The translations under genes were made by a program, and so were the position numbers. This document shows, piece after piece, positions 9,267 to 17,541 of a DNA stretch of 64,000 bases (position 1 is the first letter of the stretch; every line of letters starts with the position of its first letter). This stretch comes from Lachnospiraceae bacterium (GTDB lineage: Bacteria; Bacillota; Clostridia; Lachnospirales; Lachnospiraceae). Under the pieces are notes generated by a model. The model was not told the origin of the DNA, ran no database searches, and saw nothing but the letters and a program-made list of their open reading frames with translations. The DNA lies in NCBI GenBank assembly GCA_017936885.1, contig JAGBEO010000005.1, forward strand, positions 62,001-126,000, in the 5' to 3' direction.

Positions 9267-10010
9267 TCATAAAGTAACAGTTCCGTAATACTCTAATATT
9301 TTGAATACATTCCAATATTCATTTCTGACTTCCGCATCATTGACATCTGTATGTAAAAGAGCATTTATCTTTCTCATCCGGTTGATCATTGTATTGCGAT
9401 GAATATACATTGCTTCTGATGCATGAAGCAGATCGTTCTTACATGCCAGGTAACATTTCAGCGTCCGTACATATTCGCTTCTTGTGATCTTGTCCGCCTC
9501 CACCAGGGGCTGTATTTTCCGAAAACAGTATGACAGCACATCTTCCCTGGTTCTGTTATTTAGAAGCATCTCTAACACACTCTGTTCCTCTTTACTTCCC
9601 TGCTCCCTGTTCTTAATCTTATCTTCTAGGATATAACGGGAAATTTCCTGAGTAATATCGATCAATTTCAACCGGAAAGGCATTTTAAATAAAGGAATGG
9701 TATGATCATTGGCAAAGCGTATGACACTTCTTGGCACTGTCTTGATATAATCTTCACCGATCAACAGAACAACTCCGGCAATTCTGTTTCTGTCCGCCTC
9801 TTCCATCAGGGCTAACAGTCCCCGCTCCGAGATATCTTCTCTTGCACCAATCACAAACACCAGCTCTCCGCCGTGAATCCATTCCGTAATGGTGTCCATG
9901 TTCTTGATAAATGGCCAGGTAACCACACGGTCAAGTCCGGAAGCGCCGCCGATCAGCCTTAACCGTCCGCATGTCTTAAGTTCCATAATATCGCTGCATG
10001 TCACAGCCAT
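9267..10010 (-). CDS. PucR-family transcriptional regulator
   Basis: The 247-residue protein has an N-terminal PucR-type ligand domain (about residues 8-125, with VVTWPFIKN, GVVLLIGEDYI and IPLFKMP) and a C-terminal HTH_30 helix-turn-helix (about 195-240, YIHRNTMINRMRKI). PucR-type proteins control purine, allantoin and related nitrogen-source catabolism, usually as ligand-responsive activators. It is shorter than classical PucR (about 500 residues) and lacks the middle GGDEF-like region. The ATG follows AAGGAG. Its location between two deaminase genes makes it the likely operon regulator; the inverted repeat at 11431-11449 is a candidate site. Confidence 0.85.
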   Translation of the reverse strand: MAVTCSDIMELKTCGRLRLIGGASGLDRVVTWPFIKNMDTITEWIHGGELVFVIGAREDISERGLLALMEEADRNRIAGVVLLIGEDYIKTVPRSVIRFANDHTIPLFKMPFRLKLIDITQEISRYILEDKIKNREQGSKEEQSVLEMLLNNRTREDVLSYCFRKIQPLVEADKITRSEYVRTLKCYLACKNDLLHASEAMYIHRNTMINRMRKINALLHTDVNDAEVRNEYWNVFKILEYYGTVTL

Positions 10011-10044
10011 TTTTGTACTCCTTCCCCAAACTGTTCTTTCTGTT

Positions 10045-11298
10045 CTAAAAAGGCTCCTTCAAAATCTGTTCCGGCTTCTTCTCCACAATATTTTTGCCGT
10101 TTCTAACGCTTAACAGTACATGGGCGCGTTCTCTGATCGCTGTCAGTTCATCCGGTGCATCCAGTACGATAAAGGAAGCATTGTTTCCTTTTTTCAGTTC
10201 ATATCCTTCTGTGACAGATAATGTTTTAGCCCCGTTGATCGTAATAAAATCTAGACCGTTTCTGATTTGCTCAAGACTCATCATATGTCCAAGATGCAAT
10301 CCGAAATCCACCTGGTGAATCAGATTGCCGTTGCCTAACGGATACCACGGATCTGAGATAGAATCCTGTGCAAAGCTGACATTTAAACCGTTTTCTACAA
10401 GCTGATCGATTCTGGTAATCCCTCTCCTTCTCGGATAACCGTCATATCTGCCCTGCAAATAACAGTTTTCCGTTGGACAGGATACGAAGTTGATGCCCGC
10501 CCGTTTGAATTTATTCATCATCTTAAAGGCATAAGCATTGTTATAAGATGACATTGCACAGGTATGACTCGCCGTCGCTCTGCTGCCAAGCCCTGTATCG
10601 TATGCCTCCGCCGCAATGTTTTCCACAAATCTTGATTCCGGATCATCCGTTTCATCACAGTGGATATCCAGCAATCTGTCATACTTTACCGCAAGTTCGA
10701 AGGCTTTCTTTACCGATTGTTCGCCAAGCTGTCTGGTAAATTCATAGTGAGGGATTCCTCCTACTACGTCTGCTCCCATCTTCAATGCTTCCTCCACCAG
10801 TTGAGCCCCGCCTTTGTATGCGTAGTAGCCTTCCTGTGGAAAAGCGATCAACTGTAAATAGAGATAATCTTTCACTTCTTCCTTTACTTCAAGCATTGCT
10901 TTCAATGCTGTTAAGTTGGGATCCGTGACATCTACATGGGTTCTGATATACTGCACGCCGTTTCGCATTTCTGCTTTAATGCCTTTATACGCCCGGTCCT
11001 TGATATCCTGTATGGTCAGCACGCTCTTGGAATCGGACCATTTCTCGATCGCTTCAAATAAGGTTCCCGTGCCTGTCTCTTCCGCAGGAATATCCGCCGT
11101 ATAAACATAATCCAAATGAATATGGGATTCCACGTAAGGCTCACATACCAGCTTTCCGCCTAAATCCTTTGCTTCCTCTGCCGGAAAGCCCCGGAAACCT
11201 GCAGGTACAATATCCTTGATCTTCTCTCCTTCTACCCAGATATCATACAATTCCTGTTTATGTCTCAATTTGGCATTTTTATAGATTTTCGTATTCAT
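10045..11298 (-). CDS. CodA-type amidohydrolase/deaminase (paralog 2), first gene of the operon
   Basis: This 417-residue paralog of the 7977-9212 gene has the same layout: EPYVESHIHLDYVYTAD near residue 60, FPQEGYY, DIHCDETDDPESRF, ASHTCAMSSYN and AQDSISDPWYPLG. The E. coli HDD motif is QDS here too. Two diverged copies in one operon suggest two related substrates, two steps, or a heteromeric enzyme. The start at MNTKIYK follows CGGAGGAGAG; the longer frame to 11448 runs through the promoter and the leader hairpin and is rejected. A promoter at 11404-11432 and a leader terminator at 11340-11370 precede it. Confidence 0.85.
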   Translation of the reverse strand: MNTKIYKNAKLRHKQELYDIWVEGEKIKDIVPAGFRGFPAEEAKDLGGKLVCEPYVESHIHLDYVYTADIPAEETGTGTLFEAIEKWSDSKSVLTIQDIKDRAYKGIKAEMRNGVQYIRTHVDVTDPNLTALKAMLEVKEEVKDYLYLQLIAFPQEGYYAYKGGAQLVEEALKMGADVVGGIPHYEFTRQLGEQSVKKAFELAVKYDRLLDIHCDETDDPESRFVENIAAEAYDTGLGSRATASHTCAMSSYNNAYAFKMMNKFKRAGINFVSCPTENCYLQGRYDGYPRRRGITRIDQLVENGLNVSFAQDSISDPWYPLGNGNLIHQVDFGLHLGHMMSLEQIRNGLDFITINGAKTLSVTEGYELKKGNNASFIVLDAPDELTAIRERAHVLLSVRNGKNIVEKKPEQILKEPF

Positions 11299-11339
11299 AA
11301 CTCTCCTCCGCATTCTGTTATTTTTCTGCTTATGCGCGC

Positions 11340-11370
11340 AAAAAAGGCGCCAGATTTCATATCTAACGCC
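11340..11370 (-). terminator. Leader terminator/attenuator upstream of the deaminase operon
   Basis: On the minus strand GGCGTTAGAT pairs with ATCTGGCGCC (10 bp with two G-U pairs) around a 5-nt loop and is followed by six T. It lies between the promoter (-10 at 11404-11409) and the first gene (start 11298). The only gene upstream is divergent, so this is a premature terminator in the leader of the operon. No known riboswitch class was recognised in the roughly 30 nt before it. Confidence 0.78.
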
Positions 11371-11403
11371 TTTGTTAATCTTGTTCCGATTTAATTTTAG
11401 TTG

Positions 11404-11432
11404 ATTGTATGATAATTCTTTTTTATTGTCAA
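11404..11432 (-). promoter_or_regulatory. Sigma-A promoter of the deaminase/PucR/Urt operon
   Basis: TTGACA (11427-11432) and TACAAT (11404-11409) on the minus strand are separated by 17 bp. This near-consensus promoter predicts a start near 11397 and a leader of about 100 nt. Confidence 0.87.
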
Positions 11433-11449
11433 TGTGCTCCGTGCACATT
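11431..11449. promoter_or_regulatory. Inverted repeat overlapping the -35 box (candidate operator)
   Basis: AATGTGC (11431-11437) and GCACATT (11443-11449) form a perfect 7-bp inverted repeat. Its inner edge overlaps two bases of the -35 box, and the rest extends into the divergent intergenic region. It is a plausible site for the operon's PucR-type protein. Confidence 0.5.
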
Positions 11450-11485
11450 TCGTTGCCCGAAAACCCGCTTTTTTATTGGATGTAA

Positions 11486-11515
11486 TTGACAAAATTCTTA
11501 ATTCACGGATATATT
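11486..11515 (+). promoter_or_regulatory. Promoter of the plus-strand cytidylate-kinase-like gene
   Basis: TTGACA (11486-11491) and TATATT (11510-11515) are spaced by 18 bp, about 55 bp before the start codon and divergent from the deaminase operon promoter. Confidence 0.65.
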
Positions 11516-11570
11516 ACAAATAACAAACAGTATTACATTCGCCAAACGGGAAAGGAGCATGGTTACCAGT

Positions 11571-12209
11571 ATGAAGAACTATATTATCACGATTGCAAGA
11601 GGCTATGGCAGCGGCGGCAGCCATATTGCCAAAAGACTTTCAAAAGAATTAAATATTCCCTACTATGATGAAGAAATTCTTCAAATGGCTGCTGATTTAA
11701 GCGGCATCAATGAGCGTTTTTTCTATGAAGCCAATGAGAAGATCCGCAAGGGCACTGTTTCCATCAATTCGTCGAAAGGTGTTTACAACGGCAGGCTCTA
11801 TCATGTAAACGACAAAGAATTTTTATCGGATGAAAATTTGTTTAATTATCAGGCTGAGGTTATCAAGAATCTTGCACTGGATGGCAATACGTCATGTATT
11901 ATCGTCGGAAAAGCTGCAAACTATATTCTGCGCAGTTTGAAAAATGTTGTAAAAATTAACATTCAGGCGCCCATGGAACACTGCGTATTCAATATCATGG
12001 ACAGATTGCAGAAAGACGAAACTTCCGCCAAAAATATGATTGAAAAAATGAATAAATATCGAACGGACTATTATAAATATTATACCGGAAGGAACTGGCT
12101 CGATCCCGCAGAATACGACTTGTCGATCAACACCGGTGCATTAGGGGAGGATTACGCCGCAAAGCTGATCGTACAGCTTGTAAAAGATAAAGGATTGCTG
12201 AATACATAA
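11571..12209 (+). CDS. Cytidylate kinase-like family protein (copy 1)
   Basis: The 212-residue P-loop protein opens with IITIARGYGSGGS, a Walker-A-like loop of the cytidylate-kinase-like family (Pfam Cytidylate_kin2), followed by PYYDEEIL and CIIVGKAANYIL. These stand-alone proteins are common in Lachnospiraceae; their substrate is not established and they are not the housekeeping Cmk. The start at MKNYIITI matches family N-termini; the ATG at 11559 sits one base from GGAG and is unlikely. The gene is monocistronic, between a promoter at 11486-11515 and a terminator at 12251-12278. A second copy lies at 30847-31437. Confidence 0.85.
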   Translation: MKNYIITIARGYGSGGSHIAKRLSKELNIPYYDEEILQMAADLSGINERFFYEANEKIRKGTVSINSSKGVYNGRLYHVNDKEFLSDENLFNYQAEVIKNLALDGNTSCIIVGKAANYILRSLKNVVKINIQAPMEHCVFNIMDRLQKDETSAKNMIEKMNKYRTDYYKYYTGRNWLDPAEYDLSINTGALGEDYAAKLIVQLVKDKGLLNT

Positions 12210-12250
12210 AACTTTCCTGCGGGAAATATGCGCCGCAGGGCAGATAATAA

Positions 12251-12278
12251 GACCGGACAGTCACGAAACCGCCCGGTC
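12251..12278. terminator. Convergent terminator
   Basis: GACCGG (12251-12256) pairs with CCGGTC (12273-12278), followed by GTTTTTC on the plus strand. It ends the plus-strand kinase-like gene and can also serve the minus-strand NlpC/P60 gene, though the minus T-run is weaker. Confidence 0.8.
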
Positions 12279-12296
12279 GTTTTTCATTATCATCTA

Positions 12297-13514
12297 TTAG
12301 TCATAGAGTACCCTTACCGCCTTAACCGGAGTTCTGTAAGACACATTGGAAATACGAATTCCGGTCTTAGGGCTGCTGGCATGAATCACCTGTCCGCCGC
12401 CGATATAGATCGCCACATGGTTAATGGATTTGCCATTACCATAGAAGATCAGATCACCCGGCTTAGCCTCCGATACGCTGATGGTTGTACCGCTGTTCGC
12501 CTGAGAACGGGAATTTCGCGGCAGGCTGACTCCGTATTTCTTAAAAATACTCATGACAAACCCGGAACAATCCGCTCCCTTGGTCAGGCTGGTACCGCCC
12601 CAAACATAAGGATTGCCTAAGAATTCCTTGGCATACTGACAGATATCTACACGCACATCGGATACTCCCTGTCCATAGAGCAACTCCGTCATGGTAATGG
12701 CAGTGCTCAGCTGGGAGCTGACATCCACGTATTCCGCAGAGACAAATACTTCCTCTGCATCCAAACCGACCTTGACCCAGTCGCCCTCTACTTCTATGAC
12801 TTCCAGTTCCTCTCCGTTCGCAACCATTGTGATCACTTCGGAATCCGTATTGGCTTCTGCCCGGACTTTCAGACTATCTGTCGTAACCCGCGCCATCGTA
12901 GTCGCCAGTTCTTCCGCACGGCGCTTCGCCTGAATACCTGTCAAAAGAAACTCCTGACTGACATAGCCTTCCACTTCACCGGACTTAATATGTGCCCATG
13001 TATCATCCGAATCCAGCACCTCACATGCGGCATTCTTGGGAAGTTTGCCTACCAGTTTACCATCCTCTGCCGCCACAGCACGGATATTAAGATTCCCGCT
13101 CTCTACGTCTGCGATTCCCAGATTGGTGTATCCCCAATTGGCATTCTTAGCTTTCTCATAAGCTTCGGCATACTCCTGCTCAGTCTTCGTGCACTCCAGA
13201 ATTTCACCGGAACCGACAGTGGAAGCGCTCAGAATATCACTGAGTTTAACACTGCCCTGTTTCTCTTCCACAGATTCATTACCAATCAAAGCCGCCCCTG
13301 CTGACATCCCATCTAATACTGACCGCAATGCACCTTCCGAAACAGACTGATCCCCTTCTGTAGATTTATCTTCCGTGATTTCCGTGTCTGATGTTGTGTC
13401 TGTCTCTGACTCTACAATCGCCGTCATATTCGACACCGGCATCGCCTGTACCGTAAACGGTGTCATAAGCAGCAGACATCCGGCCAGCAAACACAGGATT
13501 TCCCGTTTCTTCAT
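12297..13514 (-). CDS. Secreted NlpC/P60 peptidoglycan endopeptidase with SH3 domains
   Basis: The 405-residue precursor has a signal peptide (MKKREILCLLAG..., about residues 1-25), an acidic Ser/Thr/Glu stretch to about 60, two bacterial SH3 cell-wall-binding domains (about 140-190 and 205-265), and a C-terminal NlpC/P60 domain (about 290-405) with catalytic Cys in GADCSGF and His in NHVAIYIGG. Such enzymes cut D-Glu to diamino acid bonds in wall peptides. The start is the ATG ten bases after GAGAGG; two upstream ATGs lack support. It has a consensus promoter and two WalR-like boxes, matching known WalKR control of wall hydrolases. Confidence 0.92.
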   Translation of the reverse strand: MKKREILCLLAGCLLLMTPFTVQAMPVSNMTAIVESETDTTSDTEITEDKSTEGDQSVSEGALRSVLDGMSAGAALIGNESVEEKQGSVKLSDILSASTVGSGEILECTKTEQEYAEAYEKAKNANWGYTNLGIADVESGNLNIRAVAAEDGKLVGKLPKNAACEVLDSDDTWAHIKSGEVEGYVSQEFLLTGIQAKRRAEELATTMARVTTDSLKVRAEANTDSEVITMVANGEELEVIEVEGDWVKVGLDAEEVFVSAEYVDVSSQLSTAITMTELLYGQGVSDVRVDICQYAKEFLGNPYVWGGTSLTKGADCSGFVMSIFKKYGVSLPRNSRSQANSGTTISVSEAKPGDLIFYGNGKSINHVAIYIGGGQVIHASSPKTGIRISNVSYRTPVKAVRVLYD

Positions 13515-13561
13515 TACTTTCATTCCTCTCATGCTTTGTATGTTACAATTGTGTCTTATAG

Positions 13562-13588
13562 ATTACAAATCTGTAACATTTTTGTAAT
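13562..13588. promoter_or_regulatory. Two overlapping WalR-like boxes upstream of the NlpC/P60 gene
   Basis: On the minus strand TGTTAC-N5-TGTAAT (13562-13578) and on the plus strand TGTAAC-N5-TGTAAT (13572-13588) both fit the WalR consensus TGTWAH-N5-TGTWAH. They lie just downstream of the promoter in the transcribed leader, a position more consistent with repression than activation. Confidence 0.55.
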
Positions 13589-13601
13589 ATTTACGAGAGT
13601 C

Positions 13602-13630
13602 ATTATAGCAATATTGATAAACTATGTCAA
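13602..13630 (-). promoter_or_regulatory. Sigma-A promoter of the NlpC/P60 gene
   Basis: TTGACA (13625-13630) and TATAAT (13602-13607) on the minus strand are exact consensus hexamers with a 17-bp spacer. Confidence 0.9.
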
Positions 13631-13689
13631 TATAACAGATCTTTTTCACATATTTACCAATAGCGTTATATGAACTTTCCAATCAACCG

Positions 13690-13717
13690 CAAAAAAGAGA
13701 TATCTCCCGATATCTCT
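13690..13717 (-). terminator. Terminator of the Na/Pi symporter gene
   Basis: AGAGATATC/GATATCTCT (13696-13704 with 13709-13717) forms a 9-bp perfect stem with a 4-nt loop, followed by T-rich sequence on the minus strand. Confidence 0.9.
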
Positions 13718-13753
13718 TCTCCACAGTTCTATTTCATAGCAATCAAACAGTAT

Positions 13754-15388
13754 TTAATCCTGTTCTCCGTACATATTCGCAAATGCAATATTGGTTGCAT
13801 GATCGCCCACTCGTTCCAAACCGGATACGATCTCTGAGAACAAAGCACCCGCTTCCGGTGTACACTCATTGTTCGCCAGTCTCTCAATATGCTTCTGCTG
13901 GAGTTCTTTCTCCTTCTCGTCGATAGCCTCTTCCAGATGTTTGATATCCTCCATATGCTCTTCCGTGCTCTTTACAAACATTTCAAAGGAGAAACGCAAA
14001 ATGGTATTAACCATATCCGACATCTCGCCCAGCTCCCGCTGCGCTTCCTTGGAAAAGCCAACCCCTGTCTCGATTCTCTGCTCTGCCGAATCCGCAATAT
14101 TCTCGGCATGATCACCGATCCGTTCGATGTCATTCACCACATGGAACAATGCACCGATGCTCTTCAAGTCCTCGATCGGCAGCGTTGTCTGGTTGATTTT
14201 CACCAGATAATTCGTGATCGCATGGCTTAAGAAGTCGATATTCTTCTCCACCTCATAGACTTCCTCTATCTCTTCCTTGTCCAAGGTAATCAGTGCATTC
14301 ATGGCACGATTTAAATTCTCATATGCCAAAGATGCCATACGATCCAGCTCCTTGATAACCTCCACAACTGCCGTTGCAGGATTCAGCACCACTTTGTCAC
14401 CGATATATTTTAACTGGTAGCTGTCTCTATAGCCTACCTTCTTATCATCGCCGGGTACCACCAAATAAGTCAGTTTAACGATTCCTTTAATGAAAGGCAT
14501 CATAATGATAACCTGGAAAATCTTAATCGATATATGTGCATATGCCACAACACGTCCAGGATTATTACCGGCTGCTGCGGTAAGCACTTCTACCACCTGC
14601 CGTACGCCTATCTTAAAGATAATAAATACAATAACCGTACCGATCACATTGAAAATCAAATGAATGGACGCTGCTCTCTTGGCATCCTTCTTACCGTTCA
14701 GGGAAGCAAGCATAGCCGAGGTACAGGCACCGATATTACAGCCCAATATGATAAACATACAGATATCCATGCTCATCAATCCCTGATTGGCAAGCAGTAC
14801 CATGATACTGACCGTAACCGAAGAACTTTGAATGACTGCCGTAAGTACGGTCCCCAACAGCACTGCCAGAATGGGAGACTGCAGGGATGCAAACATATGT
14901 AACACAGCCGGAGAATCTTTCATTCCCGCCATGGCGCCGGACATCGTACTAAGCCCCATAAACAACACACCGAAGCCTATGATAACCTCTCCGAACCGGG
15001 CAACCTTCTGTTTTTTACAAAACATCACGAGAAGCACACCCACAAGGAGAATGACCGGAGCCGCCTTCTCTAATTTAAAGGAAACCAAAAGCGCCGTCAC
15101 CGTGGTTCCGATATTTGCACCGAAGATGACTCCCGCCGCCTGCGTCAGATTCATCAGCCCGGAGTTAACAAAGCTGACCACCATAACCGTACATGCCGAT
15201 GATGACTGAATAACCGCCGTAAAAAATACACCCACTAAGATACCGGTAAAACGGTTGGTCGTCAGCCGTTCCAGTATTCCTCTTAATTTCGCACCGGCAA
15301 CCTTCTCGATACTGTCGCTCATAATACGCATACCGTATAAGAACAGTCCCAGACCGCCTGCCATAGAAAGAATAATCGATAGATTCAT
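13754..15388 (-). CDS. Na/Pi cotransporter family protein (NptA type) with C-terminal PhoU-like domain
   Basis: The 544-residue protein has two inverted Na/Pi-cotransporter repeats with the paired QSSSA motifs (TAVIQSSSACTVM and TAVIQSSSVTVSI) and GANIGTT, typical of sodium-coupled phosphate carriers, followed by a helical PhoU-like cytoplasmic region from about residue 340 (IERIGDHAENIADSAE; LERVGDHATNIAFA). It probably imports phosphate with sodium. The start at MNLSIIL was chosen because the hydrophobic core begins there; the ribosome site GAAGGGAA is weak. It has its own promoter and terminator and separates ribF from the rest of the backbone. Confidence 0.9.
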   Translation of the reverse strand: MNLSIILSMAGGLGLFLYGMRIMSDSIEKVAGAKLRGILERLTTNRFTGILVGVFFTAVIQSSSACTVMVVSFVNSGLMNLTQAAGVIFGANIGTTVTALLVSFKLEKAAPVILLVGVLLVMFCKKQKVARFGEVIIGFGVLFMGLSTMSGAMAGMKDSPAVLHMFASLQSPILAVLLGTVLTAVIQSSSVTVSIMVLLANQGLMSMDICMFIILGCNIGACTSAMLASLNGKKDAKRAASIHLIFNVIGTVIVFIIFKIGVRQVVEVLTAAAGNNPGRVVAYAHISIKIFQVIIMMPFIKGIVKLTYLVVPGDDKKVGYRDSYQLKYIGDKVVLNPATAVVEVIKELDRMASLAYENLNRAMNALITLDKEEIEEVYEVEKNIDFLSHAITNYLVKINQTTLPIEDLKSIGALFHVVNDIERIGDHAENIADSAEQRIETGVGFSKEAQRELGEMSDMVNTILRFSFEMFVKSTEEHMEDIKHLEEAIDEKEKELQQKHIERLANNECTPEAGALFSEIVSGLERVGDHATNIAFANMYGEQD

Positions 15389-15442
15389 CTTCGTATTTTC
15401 CCTTCGTTCGTACTTATTCCTCAAAAAACACCATACACTTTT

Positions 15443-15471
15443 ATTCTAATGGAAATAATTTGTACTTACAA
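15443..15471 (-). promoter_or_regulatory. Promoter of the Na/Pi symporter gene
   Basis: TTGTAA (15466-15471) and TAGAAT (15443-15448) on the minus strand are spaced by 17 bp. Confidence 0.7.
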
Positions 15472-15494
15472 GCCCCTATCTGAAAAATCGTTCC

Positions 15495-15519
15495 AAAAAA
15501 TCATTCTGTAGAAACAGAA
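15495..15519 (-). terminator. Short terminator spanning the ribF stop codon
   Basis: On the minus strand TTCTGT and ACAGAA (15514-15519 and 15504-15509) flank a 4-nt loop, then TGA TTTTTT follows. The stop codon lies directly after the stem. The stem is only 6 bp, so termination may be partial. Confidence 0.5.
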
Positions 15520-16439
15520 CCAGCCTGTATTCCATAGCTCCGTCCTGCCTCAATATCCTTCTCCATCTGTGCTTTGAGGCTCTCTACCCCGTCGAATTTT
15601 ATTTCCGCTCTGCGGAAGGCAAGAAGCTGCACGGTAATATCCCTGCCGTAAATATCGCCTTCAAAATCATACAGATAGGTTTCCACACCCATGATCTTTC
15701 TGTCACTCACGGTAGGTTTACAGCCTATGTTAGAAATGCTGCGATAGCTTGTCCCGCCCAGTATCACCTGAGAGTAATAAACCCCGTTAGGCGGCAAAAG
15801 CTTGTCTTGATCCGGCAACAGATTGGCCGTAGGCATACCGATCGTGCGTCCCAGTCTTTTTCCATGCTCCACGATCCCACTCACACTGTAGGGCACACCA
15901 AGCATCTTCGTAACCTCTTCCATCCTGCCTGCCCGAACCGCATCCCGCACTCTGGTGGAACTTACGTCCTCACCGTCCATCTTGACCTTATCAATCAGCT
16001 CCACCTGATATCCGTATGCATCCGCATACTGCTGCAGCAGTTCATAATTGCCTGCACCTTTCCGTCCGAAAGACAAATCTGTCCCCGCACAGATATACGC
16101 CGTCCGCATCTGTTTTACCAGATATCTGTGCACGAACTCTGCCGGCTCTGTGGCGGCAGTTTCCTGATTGAGAGGAAATTCGATAATCACGTCAACTCCC
16201 ATAGCCTCAAAGATCGCACGTTTTTCTGCCTTCACGGTCAGTTCCTTTTCTTCCCCTGCAAAAAAAGCGGATGCCGATGTGTCAAAAGTAAAGACTGTGG
16301 CCAGCCTTCCTTTCTCCTTCTGCTCTATTATCTTATGAATCAATTTCTGATGTCCCAGATGGATGCCGTCAAATTTGCCGATCGCAACCGCACTGCTTCC
16401 ATCCAGTTGAAACTCTGTCGTATTCTCTATGATGTACAT
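15501..16439 (-). CDS. ribF: Bifunctional riboflavin kinase / FAD synthetase
   Basis: The 312-residue enzyme makes FMN and then FAD from riboflavin. The N-terminal nucleotidyltransferase domain carries AIGKFDGIHLGHQKLI (HxGH-type motif) and CAGTDLSFG...SSTRVR; the C-terminal flavokinase domain (about residues 185-305) carries GRTIGMPTANL and GVYYSQV. Length is normal. It is the last gene of the nusA operon, 52 bp after truB, as in many Bacillota, where rpsO would usually follow directly. Confidence 0.96.
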   Translation of the reverse strand: MYIIENTTEFQLDGSSAVAIGKFDGIHLGHQKLIHKIIEQKEKGRLATVFTFDTSASAFFAGEEKELTVKAEKRAIFEAMGVDVIIEFPLNQETAATEPAEFVHRYLVKQMRTAYICAGTDLSFGRKGAGNYELLQQYADAYGYQVELIDKVKMDGEDVSSTRVRDAVRAGRMEEVTKMLGVPYSVSGIVEHGKRLGRTIGMPTANLLPDQDKLLPPNGVYYSQVILGGTSYRSISNIGCKPTVSDRKIMGVETYLYDFEGDIYGRDITVQLLAFRRAEIKFDGVESLKAQMEKDIEAGRSYGIQAGSVSTE

Positions 16440-16491
16440 AAGCTGCCCTTCTTAACCTGCGAATTGGTTGAAATTCGAAAACCTTCTAACT

Positions 16492-17451
16492 CTAAGACAG
16501 AAACATCCTGACCGGCTTAAACAGTTTCTCCCGTTCATAATACCCGTAAATACCGTAGAACCGCCCGTTCCCGTCATATACCCGGATCTGTTCGCCGTCT
16601 GTAAACACCGCCTGTCCGCTGCCCTTATGCGCTTCCTGTGCGCTGTCTGCCGCCTGCCATATATGCGCTATCTGTCTTGCAGTGAGACAATTCCCGTTCT
16701 GCACCGGCTTCTGTCCTGCCTCCGTCACCGTAACTGCTTTGTAATGAGCAAACACTGCATCGGGGGATATGATAACATCCGCTATTTTGCCATCTTTCTG
16801 CAACTGCTCCAAATCGGCTAACGTATAGGAATCTTCTACCCGGAAATCCCCCACCCTGCTTCTGATCAGGGACTGCATCGCACCGCCGCATCCTAACTTT
16901 CCACCGATATCATGGCATAAGGTTCTGATATAGGTGCCCTTGGAACACACAACACGAAACTCCACCACAGGCAGCTCCATCCGCAGGATCTCTATCTCCC
17001 CGATCTGTACCGTTCTGGGCTTACGTTCCACCTCTTTTCCTTCCCTGGCAAGCTCATAGAGCTTTCTGCCATTCACTTTTAAGGCAGAATACATAGGCGG
17101 AATCTGCTCATAGGCCCCCACAAAGCCCATAACAACATCCCGCACCTGCTCTTCTGTCAAAGCTGCAAGCTGTTCTGCCGGTGCCTCGGATAACACCTGT
17201 CCTGACAAATCCTGGGTATCCGTCACCATGCCCAGCCGTAAGCAGGCAATATACTCTTTATTCCAGTCCGTCAGCATATCGCACAATTTCGTGCCCGAAC
17301 CGAAACATACAGGAAGCACTCCCACCGCATCCGGGTCGAGCGTTCCTGTATGTCCGATTTTCTTCTGTTTACAGATACCGCGAAGCTTGGCTACCACATC
17401 ATGGGATGTGAAGCCCGCTTCCTTATATACATTTATAATTCCGTTATACAT
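16492..17451 (-). CDS. truB: tRNA pseudouridine(55) synthase
   Basis: The 319-residue enzyme forms pseudouridine 55 in the T-loop of tRNAs. The catalytic Asp lies in HTGTLDPDAVGVLPVC; KEYIACLRLG and GTYIRTLCHDIG are also typical. A short C-terminal PUA-like region follows. The ATG follows AGGAG. It sits between nrnA and ribF in the nusA operon. Confidence 0.96.
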   Translation of the reverse strand: MYNGIINVYKEAGFTSHDVVAKLRGICKQKKIGHTGTLDPDAVGVLPVCFGSGTKLCDMLTDWNKEYIACLRLGMVTDTQDLSGQVLSEAPAEQLAALTEEQVRDVVMGFVGAYEQIPPMYSALKVNGRKLYELAREGKEVERKPRTVQIGEIEILRMELPVVEFRVVCSKGTYIRTLCHDIGGKLGCGGAMQSLIRSRVGDFRVEDSYTLADLEQLQKDGKIADVIISPDAVFAHYKAVTVTEAGQKPVQNGNCLTARQIAHIWQAADSAQEAHKGSGQAVFTDGEQIRVYDGNGRFYGIYGYYEREKLFKPVRMFLS

Positions 17452-17541
17452 AGATTGCTCCTGTCACTTTCTATGCTCTCTGTTATCTGTCATTCACTTG
17501 ATGCAAAACTGTTACCGCTTAAGTCCGGCATCTTCTTAAAG

